A stretch of 64,000 nucleotides of DNA. It comes from Viscum album (Eukaryota > Streptophyta > Magnoliopsida > Santalales > Viscaceae). Position numbers and translations under genes: made by a program. Positions 13,836 through 27,388 of the stretch are shown one piece after another. The stretch spans positions 275,440,250 to 275,504,249 of the forward strand of contig OY728153.1 of NCBI GenBank assembly GCA_963277665.1. Reading direction: 5' to 3'. The notes under the pieces are model-generated. The model was not told where the DNA came from, made no database searches, and saw only the letters and a program-made list of their open reading frames with translations. The first letter of the stretch is position 1, and every line of letters starts with the position of its first letter.

Positions 13836-14018
13836 CTAGGCCAAAAACAGATGCGGGTACTTTTCCTTCATTGCTTCCTCCAGTTCCCATGTTTCCTCTT
13901 CATACTTATGGTTTCGCCATAGTACCTTAACCAGATGAGTAGTCTTGTTACGTAGAAATTTGTCTCTACGATCCAAGATCTTCACTGGCTGCTCCTCATA
14001 GGAAAGATCATCCTCCAA
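13836..14018 (-). pseudogene. Chromodomain at the end of pol of element A
   Basis: The 60-residue frame contains EQPVKILDRRDKFLRNKTT, then VKVLWRNHKYEEETWELEEA and ends MKEKYPHLF. This is the usual C-terminal chromodomain of Tekay/Del integrases, which directs insertion to particular chromatin. The domain itself is uninterrupted, but pol in front of it is broken, so no protein is expected. Confidence 0.85.
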
Positions 14019-14252
14019 CTATACCACCTCTGAAGAGAGTACATGTGAAGGGTCTGGTATGCACTTCCTTAAGAGGGATACATGAAAGAGATCATGTACT
14101 TTCAACATGGTAGGTGGAAGTTCCAGTCGATAGGCCACAGCTCAGACTCGATCAAGGATCTCGAAGGGGCCGATGTACCTAGGACTTAACTTCCCTTTCT
14201 TCCCAAACCTCATGACCTTCTTCCACAGAGATATGCGTAGAAATACCATGTC

Positions 14253-15222
14253 TCAAACTTTGAACTCAAGGTCACGTCGACGGTTATCTTCATAACTCTT
14301 TTGTCGACTTTGAGCTACCTTGATATGATGTTGAATGGTTTTCACCTTCTCCACCATTTCTTCGACCATTTCAGGTCTTATAAGCTTACTCTCACCGAAT
14401 TCATCCCAACATGTCGGTGTTCTGCACCTTTTCCCATAAAGGACTTCATATGGTGCCATTTGGATGCTCGAGTGGAAATTATTGTTGTAGGAGAATTCAA
14501 CCAGTGGAAGATGTTGGTCCCATCCTCCTTTGAATTCCATAGAACATGCTCTCAACATATCTTCTAGTTTCTGAATAGTTCGCTCAGACTAGCCATCAGT
14601 TTGAGGATGATAGGCCGTACTGAAGTTCAGCTCAGTGCTCAGAGCATGATGGAGACTTTTCTAAAACTTTGAGGTAAATCTCAGATCATGGTCGGATACA
14701 ATAGATGGCGGTACTCCATGCAGCCTTACCACTTCTTTGACGTAAATCTGTGCAAGTTAATCCAATGAGAAGTCCTCTCGAATCGCGATAAAGTGAGCTA
14801 TCTTCGTAAGACGATCCACAATGACCCATATAGCATTGTTTTCTCTAGATTTCCTTGGAAGTCCAGTGACAAAGTCCATGGTAATGTTCTCCCACTTCCA
14901 TGCTGGTATGGGTAGTGGTTGCATCATCCCCTTAGACTTTTGTCTCTCAGCCTTCACTTGCTGACATACGAGGCACTTTGATTTATATTCGGCAATCTCC
15001 CTTTTCATATTGTCCCACAAAAAGTTTTCTCAGAGATCTCAATACATCTTTGTGCTCCCTGGGTGGATAGAGAAGGTCGAGCTATGTGCATCATTCAATA
15101 GCTCCTTCTTTATCTCTGGATCAGATGGTATACAAAATCGTGTCCCAAATCTTACATCTCCTTCCTCATCAATTTTGAAATCAGAGGATTTCCCATTTTT
15201 AATAGCTTCCACCCTTTTCTAA
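14253..15222 (-). pseudogene. Integrase of element A, broken
   Basis: The N-terminal zinc-binding part is visible as KCLVCQQVKAE. The catalytic core shows DFVTGLPRKS and VDRLTKIAHF with the two aspartates. After a stop (the Gln of the TDGQSERT-type word has become a stop near 14593) the frame goes on with the Glu-containing SERT and with SYNNNFHSSI and PYEVLYGKRCRTP. It inserted the element DNA into the genome. At least two disruptions are seen. Confidence 0.82.
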
Positions 15223-15485
15223 ATTTCCACAACTTTCCTTTGAGCATCCTTTATTGTCTCCAAGAGGGATGGTTGAAAAATCATTTGAGAAAGGATTGAT
15301 GATGTTCCTCCCATAACGATTCTCATGTACATCCTTTGCAAATCTAAGAAGATCGGATCCTTTTCAATTCTCATAATTGATAAAGATACAGGATCCTTTC
15401 TACTTAGAGCATCTACCACCTTGTTTGCCTTACCAGGATGGTAGTGGATTGAGCAGTCGTAATTTTTGATGAGCTCTATCCATCT

Positions 15486-15800
15486 TCACTGGCGCATATT
15501 AAGCTCTTTCTGTGTGAATATATACTTGAGAATCTTGTGGTCAGTATATATCTCACATTTCTCCCCATAGAGATAATGCCGCCAGATTTTCAAGGAAAAT
15601 ATCACAGCCGCTAACTCCAGATCATGCATTGAATAGTTTTTCTCATGGATTTTAAGCTGCCTTGAGGCATAGGCTATCACTTTATAATTTTTCATCAGCA
15701 CACATCCTAAGCCCTTCTTAGAAGAATCACTATACACCACAAAGAGTTCCCCACTGGTAGGGAGTGTGATTATTGGCGCAGTGATAAGCCTCTTTTTCAA
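15486..15800 (-). pseudogene. RNase H of element A
   Basis: The frame includes [19 protein letters not shown] (D of the catalytic site), [20 protein letters not shown] (E) and [20 protein letters not shown] (D). RNase H removes the RNA strand during reverse transcription. This piece is free of stops, but its junctions with the reverse transcriptase (15800-16095) and integrase sides are interrupted. Confidence 0.85.
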
Positions 15801-16094
15801 CTCCTTGAAACAGTCCTCACATTCCTGTGTCTAGAAAAACTTTACTCCCTTCCACGTCAGCTTGGTCATTGGGTTTGACAATCGTGAAAATTTATTCACA
15901 AATCATCGATAATACCTAACTAGACCCAAAAAGCTACGGATATCAGTTACAGAAGTTGGTTTGGGCCACTCTTCAATTGCCTTTGTCTTGTAAGGGTCCA
16001 CAGATATCCCTTTTCTGGTGATAACATGCCCCAAGAATGATACTTCCTCCATCCATAACTCACATTTACTGTACTTTTCATAAAACTTCTCCCT

Positions 16095-17234
16095 TCACAA
16101 AGTCTTTAACACAGTTTCCAAATTCTCTTCATGTTCCTCCTTGATCTTGGAGTATATCAGAATATCATCAATAAAGACTACCAAAAATTTGTGGAGGTAA
16201 TCTCTATAGACTCTATTCATTAAATCCATGAAAATTTCTGGAGCATTAGTGAGTCCGAAGGGCATCACTATGAACTCATAGTGTCCATACCTCATTCAAA
16301 AGGCAGTCTTGGGAATATCTTCCTTCCTCACCTTTAGTTGGTGATATCCTGACCGAAGGTCCACCTTAGAGAAATAACTGGACCCACATAGCTGATCGAA
16401 TAAGTCATCTATCTGTGTAAGGGGATACGTGTTCTTTATTGTGATTTTATTGAGCTCACGATAATCAATGCAGAGGCGCATTTATCAATCCTTCTTCTTG
16501 ACGAAGAGGACTGGAGCACCCCATGGTGAAGCACTCGGGCGTATAAAACCCTTCTCCAAATTCTCCTGTAACTGCTTCTTCAGCTCTTCTAGCTCTACGG
16601 TGGCCATTCTGTAAGGTGTCTTTGAGATTGGAAGAGATCTAGGGATAAGTTCAATTGAGAACTCAACATCTTGGTTAGGAGGAAGACCAGGCAACTCTTT
16701 AGGGAATACATTAGTGTAATCCCTCATGATGGGCATGTCTTCAAGCATGATTCTCTCCTTCATCTCAATCATTTGAGCTAGATATGCATGCTCATAAGGA
16801 AGAAATATACACACTTGAGACGATGATTTGAAAAGAGATTCATCTTCCTCATTGCACTTGTAAATAATCGGAGGATGCTTCGGGATGTGAAGAGTGATCT
16901 CCCTTTCCCAGTAGTTGATGTTGACCTTGTACAAAGATAGACAATCTATTCCCAAGATAGCGTCAAATTCCACTAAATGAAGTATGAAAAGATTTGTTGG
17001 GAGGTTCAGTACACAAACATTAACCGAGGAGGAGTTATAAACCATGGATTCAATAATTTCCCCATTCGTTGTTCTCACAGATAACTTTTCCTCCAAATTT
17101 TGAGGTGGTGTTTGAATATTTCTACTAAACTTGAAAGATATGAAATAATGCGTAGAACAAGAATCAAATAATACATTCGCTATTCTTGAATGAATAACAA
17201 GTGTACCTGTCACCACATCATTTTCTGGCTCCAC
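16095..17234 (-). pseudogene. Protease and reverse transcriptase of element A
   Basis: The 249-residue frame 16485-17234 begins with the protease. The active-site word reads LFDSCSTHYFIS, where the glycine of the usual DSGAT is Cys, which should harm activity. It ends with the start of reverse transcriptase (PSASPWGAPVLFVKKKD). Tandem stops follow at 16482-16487, then [29 protein letters not shown] and the catalytic [10 protein letters not shown] (within 16095-16295). A further in-frame stop lies near 16296. Confidence 0.88.
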
Positions 17235-17396
17235 CTCAGCAGTAGTGATAGCATAAGCCCTTCCTTGTTACCTTGGAGGTTGTTGTTGATTGCCTCCGAC
17301 AACCCTCAGCTTAGGGAAATTGTTCACATAATTCCCAATCTCCTTGTAGTTATAAAACTATACTGCAGGTTGAGTGTTGATCTGAACCTTCCTTTC

Positions 17397-18281
17397 TTAT
17401 TCAACATTAGCAGGATTTTTCATACCCCTTCGGCATTTCTTGTCCATATGACCAAACTTTCCGCATTTGAAGCAATTCTTGGTTCCCTTCAGACAGTTAC
17501 TAGGATGCTTCTTCCCATAATTTTTGCAAAGGGGAAAGTTGGGATTCTTTCCATCATGGGATTTTTTTGATGGAACACCCATGATGTTTTCCATTTTCTG
17601 CTTCTTGTCACTGGGCCCATGAGACCACTGAGAGTCTCCAATCTCCATTTCTACCTTGAGGGCACAACGGACAATGTCCTCATAACTTTCTAAGTCTCAA
17701 ATCGCCAATGCTTTTCATAGACTCAGCTTTAGTCCGCTAAAGAAGCGATCCACTTTGCTTTCGGTGTTCATGAAAAAGCCAGAGGCGTACCTTGAAAGCC
17801 TTGTAAAGTTTACTTCATACGCCCCGATGGACTCATCTTTCTTCTGCTTGAGTCTGAGTAACTCTCTTTCCATCTTGAGACGGAGGGTTCGAGGAAAATA
17901 TTTGTTGAAAAACATCCTCTTGAATTCCTCCCAATCTATGGAATCAATTTCCTCTTGGGACTTTGTATTCTTGATCAGTGTCCACCACTGATCAGCTTCC
18001 CCATCAAAACGATAGACTTCCAGTACAACTTTCTCTTCTTACGAGCACTGGAGGATAGAGAAAATATTTTCAATGGAGTTAATCCATTGTTCTGCGAGGA
18101 GGGGATCAGAAGACCCGCTAAACATGGGATGCATTTTCCGCATGAAGTATTCTACGTCAACTTGCTCTTTCCTTAGAGGATGGGGACGTTCCACCTGATT
18201 CAAGTTATTATTCATAACCTGTGCCAGCTGAGAAAGTACTGCCATGAATTTTTGAGCACCCGCTTCCGTCACATCAGGCAT
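17397..18281 (-). pseudogene. Gag of element A, broken
   Basis: Three frame pieces remain. 18039-18281 is the start, with VEYFMRKMHPMFSGSSDP and QWINSIENIFS. 17715-17915 has FFNKYFPRTLRLKMERELLRL and the SIGAYEVNFTRLSRYA core. 17397-17648 has NCFKCGKFGHMDKKC, a CX2CX4HX4C zinc knuckle that binds RNA. Stops separate the pieces. The pattern is standard chromovirus gag. Confidence 0.87.
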
Positions 18282-18582
18282 TTCATTAGGTTAATCATCA
18301 CATTGCCTATCTCATTTTTTGTTGTAATGTGTTCTTATATTTCCCGCCATTAACTAAGAAAAAGAATGTATAATTAGAGGTCTTGAATACTTAGCTGTTG
18401 AGAAAAAAAAGAAAATTTTGAACATAAAAGGATAAACTTATAAAGAAGAAGTATATCCTAACTTATGATTCCTCATGTTAAATCTAGGTTATCCTCAATC
18501 TATTTCTTAACTTATATTCTTATGAGCTTATTTTTTTCCCTTAATAATGGTTTGTACTAAACTCGTGAATCTACCAAAGCAT

Positions 18583-18876
18583 ATCCCCTGGGAGTGTCGT
18601 AACTAAGAGTGCAGCAAGGCCCGTTGTCGTGCACTAGTTCCCGTTCGAGTCTAGCTCAAAGCGGTGTTTTCGGGTTTTACCCCTAGGATACATCTGTGCC
18701 AGAGCCGCCTCTACCTACTCGTATCCAGACAGGGATGTATTTTCTTGATAACCACTTACTCAATACTCACCAAAATTTGGGAATGTTTTATAATACTTAG
18801 TCTCATCCTTAAGGTTCTCACTAAGGTACTCTATTCCTAATCTCTAAAAATAACTAGACCATCCACTGATACCAAC
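18583..18876 (-). promoter_or_regulatory. Leader and primer-binding site of element A
   Basis: Next to the 5' LTR the minus strand reads GTTGGTATCAGTGGAT, a primer-binding site for initiator tRNA-Met (18862-18876). The leader behind it (about 18583-18740) matches the leader of element B (about 42082-42248) in long stretches, for example around TACGACACTCC and CAGAGCCGC. Leaders commonly hold the RNA packaging signal. Confidence 0.8.
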
Positions 18877-21800
18877 TATAGAGATACTAGCCTTCTACAC
18901 ATAAAATTTCATGATTTTAAAAATAATTCATCAACAGAGTACAAGCCAAGGATCTTTAAGCCTAGTGTCTTGGAAGACTAGGTACATAAAACATAAAACA
19001 TGGGGCTAAAAAACTTCTTTATTTAATCTCCATAAAGAGCTTCTAACTTCCTTTGAGCTCTTACATCTTCATAGGGTACCCTGGGTAACACATGAACAAA
19101 GGGATGATCTAAAAATCCCAGTAAAGAAATTAACATAAGAATAAAATTTAAGCACGTGAGTTAGGAGACTTGACATAATGATATTGGAAGCATGGAACAT
19201 ATGAAATCATAACATATAAACACAGGATCATAAAAGCATGGAATAAAATAAGCATGGGATAATATAAGAATGAGATTGTATAAGCATAGTTTCATAGAGA
19301 GGTGGAAGCAACTTTAAACATGACTTTAGTATGAGTCAAGGCTAACCTCCAATCTCATTTCCCATAGTAGCACAAGCCAAGGCTAACTGCCCAGACCGTT
19401 TTCCCATAATCTTCTCATGAGGCATTAACTTTACCCAATGCATTGGAGCGCTATCTGGGCACACCCATCTAAGTTTATTCATGTTTATGCTTTCCACATA
19501 AATAATCTCACATAATCAATCGTACATAAACATAAGAGTACCCAAGGAAAGAAATGGGCACAGAATCACGTCATGAAGCATAATAAAAAGGGACGTAACA
19601 TACAAGCATCCATGAAAGAAAGGAATTAAATAATAAATAGACATTAATAATGTATAAAGGCATAAATCATGACAATTGATAACAAACTGAAGATCTAACA
19701 TGTAAAAATAGTTTTTAGGAATCTTTGAGTCAAAACATTTTAGTGCGGTTTAAGAAAACATCGAATATCTCTTAAAACGAAAAGATGAATAATATTTTTT
19801 TATAAAACCATAATTAAACCAGGAGGGTTTTAATAATAACAATACTGATTTTATAAATACAAAGGTGACTTAAAATAGATGGTAGAGTACACTTGATAAT
19901 AGGAAAGAATTCAGAAAGTTCCCTTAATACGGGTTCACTTATCGGGAAGTAATGAGGAGAGAATCACTTAAAATCATGCATATACCTGAAAGAGAGTGAT
20001 GAAAGAGTCTTGATAAATAAACTTGGAAAATTTACACAACATTTAGATTATGCACATGAAAATATAAGACAACTTCATTTTGGTAGAAAGGTAGATAAGA
20101 CAACCCGAAGGAATAAAAGAGGTTCGGGTAGAATTCCTTACAGATTATCAGCATGGTATCAGGAGTACTTAAGGGGGTTAGTGAGAGAGTAAAGGGAATT
20201 ATCATCACTTATATATAAAGAGGGAAGTATGGGGTAGGTGTGAAATCATACCCCATAATTAATAATTACACACAACATGTCCTAACATAGTGAACAATCT
20301 TGAATAAGAGTGAAGTCGAGAGGATCCCTTACCTTAGGTCCGTTGGTGTTCGCCACTTGATATTAATGACCTGAATAGTCAAATTAGGTTTATTAATAAA
20401 TAGTTCCAGAACCTTATATATATTTAAAAGATTAATTATAACCTTTTTAAGTTCATTTATACCCATTTTGAATGATTACAAGGTTCAATTTCATTGTTCG
20501 GGTCCGTTTATTTCATTTGTTTTAATGATCGGTTCAATTGTATTTAGGTTCAAATAAATTGTAAGATGAAAGTGGTTGTCCATAATTGAAGTTATATAAC
20601 ATTAGTGGGAAACAATTAGGTTACATGGTTAAAAAATTAATTAGAGTGAAATAGAACCTTTACATTAAACATTAATGATAAACACTTGAATTAATTTTAA
20701 CGATTTTTCCCATAATTGACTTGTTTTGTATTATTGTTTTATATCATGAGTGTATGAGGATTAAAGAACCTTAAATAGTAAATATAACATATATAATAAT
20801 CTGGTTCAACCATAAAATAAATGGTTTCATGACCAGAAACAAAATGATAAAATAATTTGAAAATACATTATCCATAATGTCGGTAATTTGACACATCTCG
20901 GACGATGTTTTAATTCTAGAACGTGAGGGAGAGGAGGAGAAGAATGATGCTTGAAATTTTCCATAAACATTATTAGAATCCATAATATATGAGATTATGG
21001 AGCTTTTATTCCTTTTGTATAAGGGAAGGGGAAGAGGTTATAAGAAAAGAAAGAAAATGAAAACAAAATACTTGAAAACGAAAGAGGGTTCTTACCCTTC
21101 GATCTCCTCTCTTTGAGACTCCTCTTAGGGGATTTGATTTTGGTCTTTTGGAAAGACCAGAAAGACTTGGACGTGGGGAAGGAGCTTGGGAGGGTATTTG
21201 GGCAGAATTTTGGCTGCGCACAAGGCTTGAGAGGTGTGAGGGAAAGAGGTAAGGAGAGGGGGTATTTATAGTGAGGGAGGAGAGGGTTTTCCCAATTGTT
21301 TATTCAATAGTTTATTAATTTCCCTCAAGACAAGGAATAGTGATGGTTCCTTGACCAAGAATAGTGATTTTATCATGTGATACCGAACCAAGTGGGATTA
21401 CATCAGCATAACATCACACATGACTCCATAATTAGCTTATTTAGCTTAATTTTGTAAATTACGGTATTTCACTATTCATCAAAAATTCAAGTATTTCAGA
21501 AAAATCCCAAAAATTTACCCCAACCATTTTTCGACGTGTAGAATCCAAAAATGAATTCCATTTTTAAAAAATAATTTTCTAAATATGATTATTTTAATAT
21601 TTAATTAAAATAATAATTTATTATCAAAAACCAGTTTTAAAACATTCATTAGCTTATTCTAAAATATGGGCATGTCGTACTTTCAACTTGAATTTTATTT
21701 TTATACCATCATAGGTGAGGTTACTATTCATTAGGGTATATCACTATTCATAAGGGTATGTTACTATTCATAAGGGTAGGTTACTATTCACCAAAAATTA

Positions 21801-21988
21801 AGTTTTTCTTATCGGGCTCCAAATAACTTACTGATTACAACTGTGTATGCCGGATTTTCATAATTCCAAACATAGAAGTGACAAACTTATGTTTAAAGGT
21901 CACTTATCACTTAGTAGTTCATTATTATGTGATTTTATGTCATACTTATGAAAAGGTAATTTTCATTAAAAAACATTAGGTCGTTACA
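18877..21988 (-). repeat. 5' LTR of chromovirus A
   Basis: 3112 bp. The minus strand starts TGTAACGACC (21988) and ends CTCTATA (18877). It has the U3 tandem repeat at 21730-21792 and a TATA-like element near 21264-21276. The plus-strand ORFs inside the LTR, for example 20010-20192 and its twin 11809-11991, are conserved between the copies simply because the LTRs are copies. Confidence 0.92.
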
Positions 21989-21993
21989 TGATA

Positions 21994-23607
21994 AACTAAA
22001 TAAATGTATAATAGGTTATGAAATAATTTATTAATAAGTCTAATTTCATATTCCAGGACCTTAAGTTCAAGAGAAAAACACATTCGAACTTAAGGTAAGG
22101 GGTTTCTTTATCTCACTTCCATTTTTGTGAGGTTTCCCATATTCACTACTAATACTTGTGTATGGTGTATGTATAATGCCCATTTATGTAACATACCATG
22201 AATATATTTATTTTCATGGTATTCAATGTATCATTTTAATATTATTAATTTTGGGGCATATGAATCGATTGATTACAAAGTGGTAAGGGTTTTTCAACCC
22301 GAACCTCCATTTTCATTCGGGTTACTTTTATTGTCTAATTACCTCAATGAAAATCTTGTGTATTATTATGTACTCCTCATAAATTCTGTTTGAGTGTTAT
22401 ATATATGTTCACCAACCAGAATAATTCCTTATTTTATGGATAGTTACATGTTTTAAAAGTAACTTTCAAAATTGTTTCTGAAATACAAACCCAATTCAAG
22501 GGATATTTTCAAATTCTTACCCATTTTCAAGTGTAATCCAGAATCTGTTTTAAGCCAGCATTAGTTTTATAAAAACACTCATTTTATCATTAAAATGATC
22601 TTGGATCATTTCTAGATTTAAGAGAACAAATGTGCCTTTCCACTTTAAAATTATCTTTAATACTTTCCTTAAAATGCTCTAAAATTTTTTATTTATAAAG
22701 AATCTTGAGAACTCTTTTTACATTATTTCACTTCAGTAGGACATCATTTATGCCTAAAATATAATTTCAATATCCTAGTATTTTATTTTATTGGATATTC
22801 ATGTTTAAAATATGATTTCATGTAAAATATAAATTATTTTCTAAAAGGAATCTTCTTTCAAAAGTAAAAAAGATTTTTCTCATCTCTTGTTAACTTTTAT
22901 GAGATATATGCCTTGTTCACCACTTGTTTATTTCTTGTGGTGTATGTAATTCCCTTTGGTATATCATATCAAGATTCTCCTTTTTATCATGATATTCTAA
23001 TGGATTATGATTTGAATGTTTCAAGGTGGTATGGGACACTTTGGAATGTTTAAGGATTATTTCCTCAAGAATTTTCCAATGGTCTCATTTATAAATATAT
23101 TCGTCTATGTCAATATCCTTTGTTAAATGTTGTACTTAATTGAGGTGTATCTATTAAGATATCATCTACAATATGTATTTGAAGGGTTTTTGGTTATTCT
23201 AACTATGGATGTTCTTTTTTGATATCATTCACCATATTATTCTGAATGGTTAGTGTTTATGTTCAATGATTGGGGAATGTTATTTACATTTCATATGTTA
23301 GTTTCAATATGAATTTATATGTTGATTATGTTCACCCCTTTCATATGAGGAATGTATTGAACATAGAAAGTGTTGGGTGGGGCTCTCTATAGCCCCTCGG
23401 TGCATTGGTAGGTCTCATGAGATAAATTACGATCATGGCACAAGGCCTTGACAAACAATTATTTATAGTCTTGGCACAAGTCCTTGACGGTATGGTTATA
23501 TTGTCCTTCACTATGCATTCCCTCATTATGAAAATAGATTTTGTGGTTCATGTGGTTATTTAACTAGTAGAATACCCATGATTATGTTTTATTATGAAAT
23601 TACTTAC
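21994..23607 (+). repeat. Left LTR of element B, piece 2
   Basis: Continues the LTR after insertion A, from AACTAAATAAATGTATAATA, and runs to the insertion point of copia C. It aligns with about 45656-47268 of the right LTR. Positions 23603-23607 (CTTAC) are the target site of C and recur at 41543-41547. Confidence 0.9.
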
Positions 23608-25203
23608 TGTTAGGTCCACAAGGATGAGTACCCTGAGAGGGGGGGTGAAACAGAGTATGACTAATTTGAAATTAAATCTCGTTTTGATCTTGTTTCACTG
23701 TTAAGAAAAACACTCTTCTCTCACTTTCCTGTTGCACAATATAAACAGAAAGTAAAGCATGCATAGTACATAGCAATTTTTACTTGGTTCACCACTAAGG
23801 GCTATGTCCAAGGAGCATACGCCGACAGGTTTTCAGTCGTACCAAATTCCAATAAACTTCACTAGCTGTAGATTACAAGGTTCGGGCACAGTCACTCTGT
23901 CCCAGCCTCACTGCCTTTACAAAGTTTAGGGTCAACTCACTGCTTTCCCAAGGGTCACTCCCTGTTTCTCTCTCTTTGGATCACTGTCGGTGGAGAGGAT
24001 CACCTTCTTACTCTTCCTTTGCTCACTGCTCTGGAAAGGATCCACTCACAGTGTATATACATGTAGGTCTCTTCATTATCTTTAATGAATACATCCTATG
24101 TTGTATGTGGATTCTCTGTTGAAGTCCAACTTTCACCTGTAGATGAATCTCTCTTTGCACCGAAGGTATCGGGCAAAATTCTAGCTTTCACGTAGCCCAA
24201 AAACACTGTCGGGGGATCAACCTTACTTGGCGCGCAGGTCTAACTCGGTGCGCAAGTATCGGCGTGTAGGTCACAACTGGCACACAAGTCTGCCTCTACC
24301 ACCTACATGGCACAATTTTTTGCAACTCCAAACCTGCGCGACTCACTCCCTTTTACGCCCAAGCCAATATTGGAATGCAACTACCAACCGGCGTGCAACT
24401 TCAAACATTAGCGCGCAAGTCCACCTGCACGACCACACACCACCTATGCAACCACCACACTAGCACGACGGGAGCTCTGATTTTTCTAAGTGTTGAAATC
24501 TGTTTAAAATGAGGAGGGGTGGTTTTGTATTTATAGGCATTTGGTTAACCTACGTGGCGGCGCGCAAGTCTACCCTCGACGCGCAAGTCTCGACACGCAA
24601 GTCTTTGTCTTTGAAAGTCACCTGTGCAACCAACCCAATACTTGCAAGACCCTATTTCCTTTGCCATATTTTGATCTTCTAATCTTGATAAACAACAGGC
24701 GTGCAAGTTTCCAATCTTTCTAGGCATCAGCACGCAAGTCTTTTCACGGTGCGCAAGTCACCTGCGTGACCACACCAATACCTGCGCGACCCTCTTTCCT
24801 TTGCCATATTTTGACCTTCTGATCCTGAAAAACATTAGGCGCTCAAGTTTCCAACCCTCCTAGTACATGGCACACAAGTCCCTTTTCCAAAAACCACTTC
24901 TCTTCATTTGTCGATTTTCAGGCCCAAAAATTTGGAAAACAATGGAAAACGGTACCACCTTGTATATGTTCTTTTTGTACCGCCTCCAGATCATCCATAC
25001 CTTTGTCTATGTTCTTTAATAAAACATGGATCATTGACCATATCCCTTGAACTCAACATGCCACTATAAAATTCCCTTTTGTCAACAAATTTGTATGACA
25101 TGGTTTGCTTTGTCAATAATCACAGCATAGTTGTCCACTTTGTCAACAAACACAATCACCTCAAAAATGCTTCAATGATACCTTGAGGTATTTTTTACCA
25201 ACA
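23608..25203 (-). repeat. 3' LTR of copia C, with an internal CG-rich minisatellite
   Basis: The stretch about 24225-24885 is filled with degenerate copies of a word like GGCGCGCAAGTC and its partner CACCTGCGCGACC, many now with TG or CA in place of CG. By eye the LTR is about 90 percent identical to the one at 39950-41542. Confidence 0.9.
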
Positions 25204-25217
25204 ATATCCCCCTTTGG
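25204..25217 (-). other. Polypurine tract of copia C
   Basis: Minus strand AAAGGGGGATAT sits immediately before the 3' LTR (start TGTTGG at 25203). It primes plus-strand synthesis. About 25218-25800 between this tract and the end of pol has no supported gene. Confidence 0.8.
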
Positions 25218-25799
25218 GTTTGTTAAAAACTCTTCCATAAAAATTTACATCGTTAATTCTTCAGCCACCATTCGCCTATTGCGATTTCGATAGCGATAAA
25301 GGATTTAATCAACACATAATCTAAGCCCACATGATCAATGCTCGGTGTGAGAAACAAGAGTAAATGAAAAGTTCATCAATGAATCATTTCTCCTATGAAA
25401 CCCACTATTGACACCAAACTGGTACCAATTTTTACCAAACTGATACCAATTGTTGGAAATATTCTTACCACATTCCAACACCACTCTTCTGTTTTTATCA
25501 TGATCCTCATCTATCGTGATATCTATTCTTTGATCGATCACTTCTAGCATCGTCAGATTTTATATTCTCCCCCTTTCTCATTGCTCCACCTATCTCGATG
25601 CTCCACCTATCAGCTTCTCCTCATATCATTCATGATTTATCAAATATCCACATTGTCTCCCCCTTGAACAATCACTATTTTCTCCCCCTTTGTCAACGAA
25701 CCCAAAGGTCACTCCTTTGCAGCCTGTAACAGAGTAGAGAACACATATCAGCACAGTAGGGAAAAACAAATCACACCTTGGGGAGAGGGGGGGTGTTCC

Positions 25800-27388
25800 A
25801 AATCCACACTCTTTCAAGTTCGGGGAGTCGACTGAACTCCCAGATCCAGTCGATGCCTCTCAAAAGATTCCTTGTGCAAGGCCTTTGTTAGAATGTCTGC
25901 AACCTATAGATCTATAGGCACATACTCCAACTTCACGATTCTCTACTCAACATTATCCTTGATGAAATGATATTTGATCTCAATGTGATTTGTCCTTGAG
26001 TGATGGACGAGATTTTTGCTAAGATTTATGGCACTTGAGTTATCACATTGGATTCCGATCAGAGAATTCACTTCAACTCCCATATCTTCAAGCTACTACT
26101 TCATCCACAATAACTGTGTGCAACCTTGAGTGGCCGCAATATACTCAGATTCTGTGGTGCTCAATGAAATGCAATCTTGCTTCTTGCTTAGCCAAGAAAT
26201 ACACAATCCACCAAGATAGAATGCACCTCTTGACATTGATTTTCTGTCATCTGCTGATCTGGCCCAATCTGCATCTGTGTAACCCAATAACATTGATTGA
26301 GATTTGTCATTATACATCAAACCGAAATCCATAGTGCCTTTGATATACCAAATTATTATTTTGACTGCGAGCATGTTTCGTTACATGGGATTACTCTGAT
26401 ATCTTGCTACTTGGCATGTGGTGAAAATAATGTCAGGCCTTGTTGCGGTCAAGTACAGCAAGCTCTCAATAATTTTCCTGTATTCTATGATATTAACTGC
26501 CTTGTCATCCTCATCTTTTGATAATTTCATCCGGGTAGCAACTGGAGTCTTCATCTCCTTGGAATTCTCCATGCCAAACCTTTTTAAAACCTCCTTGGCA
26601 TATTTGGATTGAGAAATGAATGTTCCATTCCTTCCTTGTGTCACCTGTAGACCAAGGAAAAACGTTAGCTCACTAACTATTGACATTTCAAACTCATTTT
26701 TCATGAATTCGGAAAATTGTCTGCACTGAGATTCATCTGATCTACCAAACATTATGTCATCAACATAAACCAACACCATCATCCTTTGATTACTATTGTT
26801 GATGAAATAGAGATTGTAATCAACTCCCCCGCGCTGGAAACCAAGCTTCTTCAAGTACTGATCAAGCCTTGAGTACCATGATCTTGGTGCTTGTTTCAGC
26901 CCATAAAATGCATTCTTCATCCTGAAAACTTTGTTCTCATCCTCATGAATGAGAAAACCATCTGGATACTCAATATACACCTCCTCTTCCAAAACACCAT
27001 TCAAGAATACGGATTTGACATCTATCTGGAACACTTTGAACTTTCTTTGCACTGCTATGGACAAAAATAATCTGATTGTCTCCAACCTTGAAACTGGTGG
27101 AAATGTCTCATCAAAATCTATTCCCTCTATCTGGGAGTATCCCTTTCACACTAGCTGTGATTTGTTCCAAATCACTGTGCCATATTCATTCATCTTGTTG
27201 CGATAGACCCATTTAGTCCCGATGATATTCTTATCGGCTAGTCTCGAAACAATCTCCCATGTCTGGTTCTTCTCAATCTGATCAAGCTCTTCATTCATAG
27301 CTTGAACCCATTTTTCATCTTTAGCTACATCAGAAAAAAAAATCGGCTCTACCTGAGATGAAAATGATGTTTGCTGTAATGATTTCAT
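25800..27388 (-). pseudogene. Reverse transcriptase and RNase H of copia C
   Basis: 27146-27388 has the start of reverse transcriptase (QAMNEELDQIEKNQTWEIV, IIGTKWVYRNKMNE). The 234-residue frame 26381-27085 has QIDVKSVFLNGVLEEEVY, GLKQAPRSWY and the catalytic VLVYVDDIMFG. RNase H follows with YTDADWARSADDRKSMSRGA and STTESEYIAATQG (26096-26374), then HIEIKYHFIKD near 25950 and VADILTKAL near 25880. One shift lies at about 26377 and several stops occur. The order and words are those of SIRE-like pol. Confidence 0.88.

Larger units (their letters stand above)
10676..21988 (-). mobile_element. Ty3/gypsy chromovirus A (Tekay/Del-like), full length but inactive
   Basis: Two LTRs of 3113 and 3112 bp (10676-13788 and 18877-21988) flank gag-pol on the minus strand, and TGATA is duplicated on both sides. 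The order gag, protease, reverse transcriptase, RNase H, integrase, chromodomain is the Ty3/gypsy chromovirus order; long LTRs and the chromodomain wording fit the Tekay/Del group. Many in-frame stops and shifts make it inactive. It lies head-on inside the LTR of a related element (B). Confidence 0.92.
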
